Both the position numbers and the translations under genes were made by a program. Of a stretch of DNA of 13,901 bases, positions 7,143-13,901 are shown in pieces (the stretch's first letter is position 1; each line of letters begins with the position of its first letter). The stretch spans positions 283,396 through 297,296 of the forward strand of contig WELB01000162.1 of the NCBI GenBank assembly GCA_009602725.1, given 5' to 3'. Origin of the DNA: Spirogloea muscicola (Eukaryota; Streptophyta; Zygnematophyceae; Spirogloeales; Spirogloeaceae). The notes under the pieces were generated by a model. It had not been told where the DNA came from and made no database searches. It saw only the letters and a list, made by a program, of their open reading frames with translations.

Positions 7143-8171
7143 GAGGAGGTGAAGGCGGCAAGAATAAGCTTGAGCTCGGACAACGTATTTCGCATCATTG
7201 CCGCTTGCTCCAAGGTTGGGCTTGTGGTGGAGGTGGTTGAGCTTGTCAAGTTCGTCAGACTGTCAGGCCTTCAGCTCGGCCTTGTTGCCAGAACCGCCCT
7301 CATTGATCGCTGGCCAGGGTTGGACGCCTTCGCGATGCGGAGCTGGAAATTCAGGCACTCCTCCAAACAAACATCAAGCTTGACTTGCTGGCGTTTCAGT
7401 CTGCAATGGGCGTCTATGCAAGGACGTCGGGTAACTCGGACAAGGCCACTGCTCTGCTGACAAAGATGAAGAAAGTCGGCATCAAGCCGTCGCTGGCAGT
7501 TTACAATAGCCTTCTGCAAGTCCGTTCGTTCTATCCCAGGTTTGTCCCATGCCACGTGCAGTTAGACTCTCATAATAACAAGCATAAGAAGGTCCCTGCA
7601 ATATCTGGGTGGACTAGCATAACGCCAGAGCAGTCTCAAGAGATCATATTGAGAAAGGAGTATGCAGGGCACAAGTATTTCATATTTCTTACAGGCGATG
7701 GCACAGGGTTCTTCGTTGTCGACATAGACCGTAAAGATAGCAACCGACCTGATCACATAGACAAGATCGACGGTGTAAGTCCTCTGCACAGACCAGAAAG
7801 GCTTGCAGGTTCTCAAGGAAATGCAGGCGTCTGGATGTGTACCGACAGCGACGACGTACAACATGCTCATGGAATGCTTCCGCCAGCTGGACCTGGATGA
7901 GGAGGCCATGCAGGTCCAGCACCAAATGCAACGTGCAGGTTGTAGCCCCAGTAGGGCCACCTTCGAGGCGCTGGTGGCGTTGCACAGAAAAGCCGGAAGG
8001 CATGATCAGGCAATTAGGGAGCTTGTGGTCATGCACCGGCAAGGCTTGCCTGCGGATGGCCTGGCCAGACAGCTGCTCAAGGCTCATGCACAGGCCGGTC
8101 GCACAGAGGAGGCGATGAAGCTTGAAGGAATATTGGGGGCAGAGTGGCTGGAGCACGTGCATGCAGGCTAG
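7143..8171 (+). CDS. Pentatricopeptide repeat (PPR) protein, partial, with frameshift
   Basis: PPR proteins are helical-repeat RNA binders that act mostly in chloroplasts and mitochondria (family knowledge). Recognised coding is 7143-7519 and 7809-8171 (stop TAG). I can lay out 35-residue repeats: NVFRIIAACSKVGL..., ARTALIDRW/ARVGRLRDAE..., AFQSAMGVYARTSG..., AVYNSLLQ...VLKEMQASGC, TTYNMLMECFRQLD..., ATFEALVALHRKAG... and a last one ending EHVHAG. Repeat 2 reaches exactly 35 residues only if one base is added near 7312, where the frame changes; this is either a real deletion or a sequencing error in a G run. Repeat 4 lacks about 13 residues at the 7520-7808 intron. The frame before 7809 is open back to 7779 and reads DQKGLQ, so the true acceptor may be nearer 7791. 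The N-terminal exons and targeting peptide were not found; a stop at 7125-7127 limits the first exon. It may be a decaying gene. Confidence 0.75.
7562..7774 (+). pseudogene. Primase-polymerase (AEP, D5-like) N-terminal fragment inside the PPR intron
   Basis: This 71-codon open stretch is unlike a PPR. It reads KKVPAISGWTSITPEQS, then HKYFIFLTGDGTGFFVVDID, then RKDSNRPDHIDKIDG. A Trp-containing lead-in, a TG..(S/T)G turn and a hydrophobic strand ending hhDhD is the first catalytic motif region of archaeo-eukaryotic primase domains. These are found at the N-terminus of primase-helicases of nucleocytoplasmic large DNA viruses and related mobile elements (family knowledge; the assignment here is by eye). 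It is bounded by an acceptor-like CACGTGCAG and a perfect donor GTAAGT at 7775, and both ends are in phase 0. It is in frame with the preceding PPR exon. The rest of the primase is absent. Activity is not expected from so short a piece. Confidence 0.6.
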
Positions 8172-9148
8172 CCACTGTTTGTCTACACATGTTGAACAGG
8201 ACGACGCGAGAGAGGCAGGTCTTTCACGTCGCTTGCTGATGCCTACATGTCATTGGGTGCGCCTTCTCAACTCAGTTGCAGCATCTGCTCGACATTTACC
8301 TTTGCAATTGCAAGTGCTTGTTTGGTTGCATGCAAATGTCCTTTGATGTCAATGTTTTGAACAAGAGGTGTGTTACGTCAGACTCGTAGCCGCTGCATGT
8401 GCCATGCATTCTACTACTCTGTGCATGGTCCTTCGGTCCTCAGCACGCTGGAACCCGTTGTCTGAGCTTTCACATGCTGTGACCAGGATATACGGGACTG
8501 TTGTGGCAGCACCATGAGCTGCACAACAGAGATCGTGGCCGTCAGGCTTTGACATAGACTCGACTTATCAACATACATTTCTCCCCCCTTATTTAGGCAT
8601 CTGGTAGCTTCGAAGTTGGTGAAGTGACATTCATTCCATTTGCCTCACAAGTGACCTGCTTGACTACGGGATGATGTGACCATTGCTCCAGACTTGGTCA
8701 TGAAGCTAAGGTCCTTCTGACATTCAACAGCAAGCTGTACAAATCAGGATGAATGAGAAGCTCTAACAAGCGGACATTTCAATTAGCCTTAGCCTGCTTA
8801 GCCGCTACCAGCCTAGACAATGTGTAAGAGTTCCTATTTCAAGAGACAAGCCTAGCCAATGTGTAAGAGACAACACACAATGCCAACGTTTGCATCTATA
8901 GTAGAGCTCCAGTGGCAGCCACAGCCAGGAAAGGGAAGCCATATGCCAGCCATGAGGGTAAGCTGCGGCTGTAGCCTCCACCTGCCAGCATGTGCCCAGA
9001 CTTTCACCTTTGCATCAAGAGGATGGCTGTGCAAGAAGGTCCATGAAAAGACAAGGTCGTACGTATCTTTGCGTCTCATTCAGGGCCGCAATGTTGGGGA
9101 ATTATTTATAGAATCGCACTGTTTACCCTACAGGAGATGCATTTGCAG
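8172..9148. other. Convergent intergenic region with a 20-bp direct repeat
   Basis: No coding region was recognised between the stops of the PPR gene and the CHRD gene. GCCTAGACAATGTGTAAGAG (8811-8830) recurs with one change at 8850-8869. Both copies contain TGTAA, the common green-algal polyadenylation signal, and could end the PPR transcript about 650 nt after its stop (inference). The open frames around 8850-9155 show no domain. Confidence 0.55.
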
Positions 9149-9567
9149 TCACTGACCAGTCATGTTGACAAAGGGGGGGGGCGCAGGATTGCTTCCTGAA
9201 GTGGTGTTAGCTGCAAGCTGGCCTCGCACAGCTCCTGCTCATCCACAGGGAGTGTCAGAGCGGCGAGACAAGCTACACATCTTATTCAGTGAAATCACAA
9301 TCTGCAGGCTCAAATGGGACTGAGGACTCCTACATTTTGCTGAAGACTACAGTGCAATCGCTCTCGGTCGTCTCCTTACAAGCACATGTATCTCTCACCA
9401 GCAGGATATTTGTTTGTATGAATATTGGTGTAGTAATTATCAGGCGTGGCACTGATGTTGTCCACAAGCGTCTTGTTTGTTGTCACGTAGCCTCGGTAGA
9501 AATGGTTGGTGTTGAACGAGCCAAACCTGCCATTGAGTTTGGTGAGAGAATAAGATGGGGGCTCAAG
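9149..9567 (-). CDS. CHRD-domain protein, C-terminal two exons (5' part unresolved)
   Basis: Exons are 9567-9399 and 9234-9149, joined over intron 9398-9235 (GTGAGA...GAGCAG) with a split Gly codon. The upstream acceptor is a clear CTGTTTTCAG. The product has NGRFGSFNTNHFYRGYVTTN, then LVDNISATPDNYYTNIHTNK and, across the junction, YPAGAVRGQL. The (N/Y)xNIHTxxxPAGxVRGQL signature is the C-terminal half of the CHRD (chordin) domain. Algal CHRD proteins are mostly predicted secreted or surface proteins of unknown role (family knowledge). The tail ends in a proline run coded by nine C residues, then FVNMTGQ. The N-terminal half of the domain was not found upstream, although the frame stays open to an ATG at 9906 through low-complexity sequence that enters repeat copy B. 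Either further exons were missed or the gene is broken by the repeat. Confidence 0.72.
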
Positions 9568-9899
9568 CTGAAAACAGTCGGTCTTAAGCACAGTAGCCCG
9601 TGAACATCGATGGCCAGTGGAGCGAACTCGTTTCCTTTCCGGATGGTCCGCGTATTCAGCCTCATTGCCACAAGCTGCGTTGGCCGCATTGAGACTCTCA
9701 GATGAGCTGAGGGTAGGAGAGGTACCCCGCTGTGCAAGCCTGCCCGCTGCCCGAGGCTGCTGCAAGGGCGCGACCGGCACGGCCAAGCAAGCGGTCGGAC
9801 CGCTGGAGGGACATGGAGAGACGCACGCGGTAGCACGTATAAGGCTCCACAAGGCGATGCAGCCTCTGCCGAAGGGCAATGCGTGAGTAGGAGATGGGG

Positions 9900-10300
9900 A
9901 GGCCATGTGTGGCCAATTACAAGGGCAAGCACTTTAACAAATATACGTCACCTGCTGCTAAGCTGACCCGCTCAGTAACCACGAGTCAGCACATAGAGGT
10001 CGCTATTGATGCTCGAATACCGGACGGCAATCGAGAAGCTCTTAAAATACCAGCTAAGGCTCGACCAGCTTTTTGATGCAACGCATGAGCCTGAGCTCGC
10101 TGCAGACAAGCTGACACTCGACGACGCAAGAATGACAAGTAGGCTGCCGGCATGCCCATCTGAGCTGGAAGCATATCCTCACGTCGAGAAGGGGTCGAGA
10201 GATGTGGAAAGCCAGCCCACAAAAGAATGAACGTGGTCCAAAGGAGCTGAAAACTGTAGAAAACACGAAGGATTCCTGCTCAGAAACCCCGAGTAAAAGG
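9900..10300 (+). repeat. Dispersed repeat, copy B
   Basis: The partner of 5217-5640, in the same orientation. The 33-bp block at 9960-9992 and the 22-bp block at 10083-10104 are identical to copy A. The copy continues through a hairpin-like segment at about 10203-10217 (GTGGAAAGCCAGCCC) and CCAAAGGAGCTGAAAA to AACCCCGAGT near 10287, where another unit may begin. It lies upstream of the CHRD exons and may interrupt that gene. Confidence 0.7.
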
Positions 10301-10403
10301 TCGATATGCTGCAGAACAATCAAGACTCCTTGTGCAAATATGGCAGCAAAGACGGCAAATGCGTCAGGGTGTGTGGCTCAAGTCGAGGCTCCGGACCCTG
10401 TCA

Positions 10404-10799
10404 GGATCTCAGATACTCATGTCAGGGAACTTGTGTACGCCATATGCAAGATCGAAGATGGACATGTATATGTGTGCAAAGTCGAAGACTCTGCAGATAG
10501 GAAGCATGTTGGTCCATATTTGTTGCACCTGACTTAACCCACGCTACAGTGTATCAGAAGACATGCGCTTCCCTCTGGTCAGAAAGAGGCTGGGGGTCCG
10601 GATCTCAGATACTTATGTCAGGGAACTTGTGTACGCCATATGCAAGATCGAATATGGACATGTATACGTGTGCAAGGTCGCTGCGGGTGCAAGGACTCTG
10701 CAGATAGGAAGCATGTTGGTACATATTTGTTGCACCTGACTTTTCCCACGCTACAGTGTATCAGAAGACATGCGCTCCCCTCTGGTCAGAAAGAGGCTG
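10404..10799 (+). repeat. Tandem duplication of a ~0.19-kb unit
   Basis: Copy 1 spans 10404-10592 and copy 2 spans 10600-10799, both starting GGATCTCAGATAC and ending GAAAGAGGCTG. Copy 2 carries about 12 extra bases near 10681. The copies are otherwise nearly identical, so the duplication is recent. In copy 1 one frame is open from an ATG at 10202 to a stop at 10535-10537 and reads protein-like (VRELVYAICKIEDGHVYVCK); in copy 2 the extra bases change the frame. No family was recognised. Confidence 0.9.
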
Positions 10800-11067
10800 T
10801 GAACTGTTGTGTCATCCAAGACTACCAAGTGAAGGACACGCTTGGGCAAGTTACAGGGGCTCTACGAGATTGTGTCAGATAGTCGAATGAAAAAAGCAGT
10901 GATGGTAATCCTCTACAATCAATCTCGGTCGCTTGCTGTGCCGATGTCAGTGCTGAAGTACTAAATCTTTGAAGCGACACCTATACAACATATCTCCACT
11001 GACAAGATTTGCAAAGGTTTCAATGGTGGCCTCCAAGCCAAACTTACTTTTGCGGTGCTTCCTCGTA

Positions 11068-11259
11068 TTATTCACCAGTACATGCCGCACTGGCACTAGT
11101 GCTATTGTCGTTCCATCCTGTTCTGTCCAGATAGTCGAACAAGCTGTGGCCTCGGACGCTCCCAGCAGCCTGCACGGCCTCGGACATGCTCACTGGCACG
11201 GCGGCTGACGAGACAGCCTGTAAGATGTCGTCACGCACACTCCTCACTGGGCGTTTCAT
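11068..11259 (-). other. Possible unassigned exon
   Basis: A minus-strand frame from the ATG at 11259 gives 63 codons with a balanced composition (EAVQAAGSVRGHSLFDYLDR and DNSTSASAACTGE). It follows a long pyrimidine tract ending CCCTCCCTCCAG, which would make a good acceptor. It could be an exon of the CHRD gene or of a separate gene. No domain was recognised, and chance openness is possible. Confidence 0.2.
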
Positions 11260-11304
11260 GCAGCCTGGAGGGAGGGTGGCAGAGAGAGAGAGAATCAAGG
11301 CGAT

Positions 11305-11322
11305 GGCTGTGAGAGGCCAGCC
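11305..11322 (-). repeat. GGCTGG...CAGCC hairpin motif, inverted copy
   Basis: On the minus strand this reads GGCTGGCCTCTCACAGCC, differing by one base from the copy at 6204-6221. A short AG dinucleotide run (about 11280-11293) lies beside it. It ties the 11.3-kb region to the same repeat family as 6.2-6.9 kb and 10.2 kb. Confidence 0.65.
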
Positions 11323-11439
11323 CAAAAGGGCTGGAGAAGAGGTTCAAAAGCGCCGGATGGCGCAAAAACACGAAACTACACGAAGAAGCACTGGAGATAT
11401 AGAGCAGAAACCTGACCTTAAGTTGGAATCAATGAAGCT

Positions 11440-12473
11440 CTGAGAAGGCACAGTCCTCTGTTGCTACCTCTGCTGCTGCAGTAGTTGGCTGCCGCACGGC
11501 TCAATGCTGCCTCACTGTAAAGACTGTGAGAGCGTTTGCTTGGAGCAAAGTTGTGGCGAGTGCCCAGGAAGTGGAGTTGCTACCTAACGCCAGTTTCACA
11601 GGTTAAGACCTCCACTGTGCTTGATCGCTGTTGTGGCGGGGGAAATAGATCCGATTTGCCCAACAGTCTTACTTAGCAAGGATGCATGCAGCAGCTTACC
11701 TGCATGTATGTTGTCAAAAAGCTACACAAGAGGGTGCAATTCAAGTTTTTGCCAATTGGTATGTAACGAGTTTTTTAAAGATTACTAAAACTTTCTGCGT
11801 GTAACTTTTGAGATGTATGTCGTATAATTAATAAGCTGAGATATTTATACAGGTGTTGGAGGACATTCAATTGTCAAGAAACTTTCCACCAACTAATGTG
11901 GCAAATTTTTCTGCAAAACTGCCAATGCAGTTTGATTTATAATAGTGCTATGCGGAGATTTGCGGAATTCGTGCTAGATAAGAAAACATTCAGTATTTTA
12001 CATTGTGTTTCAACTATGTCGTTTTCGTACATTTTTTGTTAGGTTTGAGTATTTAGATACACAGGTTTATTCAATTGACACATTTTCTTGCTGTGTGTAT
12101 TGGTTCAATTAAGCGTCACGATTGCTATAGTATTCATTCGTGTCAAAGGGGATATGATTTCGTCACTATTGCTACATTCCTCATTCATGTCAAGGAGATG
12201 CATATGTGTCACGTTTTCCTTCCTACTGAGTATTGCTTACTTATATTTCACCTACATATATCATCAGAAATATTGGATAACCGTTTCAACAAATTGAACA
12301 GATTGATGACAAGTAAAAAAATTCTCCATGAATATGTCAGAATGTGCAACGTTTCTCTTCCTGCTCAAGCGTCTTAACAAAACTGCTGAATCTCAATGAT
12401 CCAATATAAAATTCGTAGCCGGACTATGCAATATCGTCAAGATAGTGTGTACTGCAAAGGCCTCATACAGAAT
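11440..12473. other. AT-rich gene-free region, possible 3' UTR of the LEA gene
   Basis: No coding exon was recognised. From about 11740 the sequence becomes strikingly AT-rich compared with every other part of the window. A TGTAA on the minus strand (11998-12002), about 475 nt past the LEA stop codon, could serve as its polyadenylation signal, so part of this stretch may be a long 3' UTR (inference). Loosely similar segments near 12190-12230 and 12340-12365 (CACGTTTTCCTTCCT and CAACGTTTCTCTTCCT) hint at an old internal duplication. Confidence 0.5.
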
Positions 12474-13842
12474 TTACAACTTCCTCTGCACATCAGAGGC
12501 AGTTCTATCTGCAGCATCTGCGGCATCACGAGTAGCATCCCGAGCGGCATCTCCAAGGTCATTGGCAGCAGACTTGGCAGAGCCCTCAAAGTCGCGAGAC
12601 GCAGATTTGGCAGAGCTTTCAGTGTCCCTGGAAGCACTCTTCAAGTCACCCTGGAGGTCCCGTGCAGCGCCCTTGGCATCAGAGGCAGCATCATGAGTGC
12701 TGTCCTGCACGTCACTCTGCCAAAGAGAGCATCGTCGCATACAGTCAGATTCCAAAGTCATGTCAAGCACAAGTCAGATGACGTGCATGTACAAATGAGC
12801 ACAGACAGCAATGTTGACGAAATGTTGCCAGATAAGTGGGGATACGAAGTATGATTTTCAGCTTTCCATCAGTCAACGATTCATCTTGTAAGACTATTGG
12901 GTTCTCAGTGCATACCACTGCACGGTCAGCCTGCCTCTGGGCATCCTTGCCCAAACTTTTGGCCTGGTCCCATGTATCCTGGGCAGCGTCCTGAATCTTG
13001 TTACCAGCACTCTGAGCATCGCGCTTGATGTCCTCGCCATAGCTAGACCCTGGGCAGAGCAGAAAGTAACATGTGTACCCGCAATTCAGAACCCACTGGG
13101 GTTAACAAGTTTTTGATTATGAAGATACTCGTTTGCTAATGAAGAAAGTTCTTTGATTAAAGGTGGGGTCACTGGCATCCTTCGAACAACAATATTCAGA
13201 TTTTGATTCTCAATTTTCTGTTCAAGTAGAGCTTAATCAACAGCCAGTGTATCTCACCCTGGTCGAGGGTCTTATCAGCCTCCCGGGCAGCACCCTTGGC
13301 CTGACCCTCAGCATTGCTCTGGGCGTCATGAAGCTGCCTCTTCACCTCATCACCGGTCTTGCCAGCCGCGTTCTGGGCATCCTCGGCAATCCCACCGAGG
13401 AAGTCACCCACCTTCTGGGCCTGGCGGCTCACGGCATCGGTGGCATCGGATACAGGCCGGTTCTACCAGAGGAGAATCCAGCAGCCAAGTGAGTTGAGTC
13501 AGGCAGCACGTCAGTTGGTCCATACTCACTGATTCTAGCTGTAATACTGATATAGTTCATAGCATGTAGTCGTGGTCTACTGACTACATGCTATATAGCT
13601 GCAAGGACGTCAAATTGAGTGCCAACCAGACATGGATGAGAGCATCCGGTGATATGAGGAGGAGAAGAGGTGCGGGAGCACACCTCATCGGCGCGGATGC
13701 ACAAGGAACGGGCGGCCCTCCGGGGAGCGAGCTTCACGGCAGCGGGAGCAATGGCAACGTTGCGCTTGCTGGAGAGGCGCTGCGCCACAGGGGCGGCAGT
13801 GGTGGCACCGAGGGAGCTGACGGAGGAGAGGGCGGCGGCCAT
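12474..13842 (-). CDS. Chloroplast group 3 LEA protein, HIC6-like, 4 exons
   Basis: Exons on the minus strand are 13842-13684, 13462-13258, 13049-12916 and 12716-12474, giving 246 aa with all phases consistent. The ATG sits in CACCATGG, an excellent context. Exon 1 is a transit peptide (MAAALSSVSSLGATTAAPVA, later RRAARSLCIRA). Exons 2 and 3 are hydrophilic and rich in Ala, Asp, Gln and Lys (FLGGIAEDAQNAAGKTGDEV; IKRDAQSAGNKIQDAAQDTW). Exon 4 has tandem 11-residue repeats such as DLKSASRDTES, SAKSASRDFEG, SAKSAANDLGD and AARDATRDAAD, the hallmark of group 3 LEA proteins. Such proteins are disordered in water and protect enzymes and membranes on freezing or drying. HIC6 of Chlorella vulgaris is a chloroplast LEA protein of this kind induced by cold hardening (family knowledge). 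The exon 3 donor could be GTATGC (used here) or three bases earlier. The promoter lies mostly beyond the window; only 59 GC-rich bases are present. Confidence 0.85.
13559..13594. repeat. Perfect 13-bp-arm hairpin in LEA intron 1
   Basis: ATAGCATGTAGTC (13559-13571) is exactly complementary to GACTACATGCTAT (13582-13594) around a 10-nt loop. It sits inside the first intron (13683-13463), far from both splice sites. It could be a small transposon remnant or an RNA hairpin in the unspliced transcript. No function can be assigned. Confidence 0.85.
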
Positions 13843-13901
13843 GGTGCCTGAGGAGGAAGCGGGCGGCGGGGCGAGGTGGCGCTCGGAAGGGGGGCGGGGG
13901 G

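Noticed and set aside
8859-9155. 98-codon plus-strand ORF MCKRQHTMPTF...
   Set aside because: No recognisable domain or splice context, and it overlaps the end of the CHRD gene on the other strand.
9289-9603. 104-codon plus-strand ORF
   Set aside because: Antisense of the CHRD exon and its introns, with no domain of its own.
13163-13492. 109-codon plus-strand ORF with hydrophobic stretches
   Set aside because: Antisense of LEA exon 2. The hydrophobic look comes from reading the complement of Ala/Asp/Gln codons.
1-13901. tRNA, rRNA or CRISPR array
   Set aside because: No TTCGA-type T-loop with a cloverleaf, no rRNA-like conserved segment and no regularly spaced identical repeats with unique spacers were seen on reading. 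The direct repeats found are few and irregular.

Overview
The window reads as nuclear DNA of a green alga, most likely a Chlorella-type trebouxiophyte (inference). Coding information is split into short exons by introns of about 90-460 bp with GT-AG (one GC-AG) borders. Several products are plastid proteins, and one resembles the cold/desiccation LEA protein HIC6 known from Chlorella vulgaris. Base composition swings from very GC-rich (1-600, 4150-5000, 13680-13901) to AT-rich (about 11740-12440). There is nothing bacterial here: no operons and no Shine-Dalgarno sites.

Layout. 1-75 is an uninterrupted T run at the window edge. 116-1075 (+) is a three-exon gene for plastid ribosomal protein bS21. 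Convergent to it, 5103-1585 (-) is a nine-exon gene for a plastid S1-domain RNA-binding protein of the RLSB/PDE338 type; I could join all nine exons with consistent phase into a 593-codon frame. About 5140-7010 is a mosaic of diverged dispersed repeats, small hairpins and a perfect 21-bp-arm palindrome. About 7143-8171 (+) is a pentatricopeptide repeat (PPR) gene with an apparent one-base frameshift. Its intron contains an exon-shaped fragment that looks like the N-terminal part of a giant-virus-type primase-polymerase. 9567-9149 (-) holds the last two exons of a CHRD-domain protein with an unresolved 5' part. 9830-10300 is a second copy of the dispersed repeat, and 10404-10799 a tandem duplication of about 0.2 kb. 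About 11440-12470 is AT-rich and gene-free. 13842-12474 (-) is a four-exon gene for a chloroplast-targeted group 3 LEA protein.

Theme. Two genes (bS21 and the S1 protein) serve plastid translation or RNA metabolism, and the LEA protein is a plastid stress protectant. The PPR family is also typically organellar, though the targeting end of this one was not found. The least ordinary parts are the primase-polymerase-like fragment inside the PPR intron and the repeat mosaic with its recurring GGCTGG...CAGCC hairpin.
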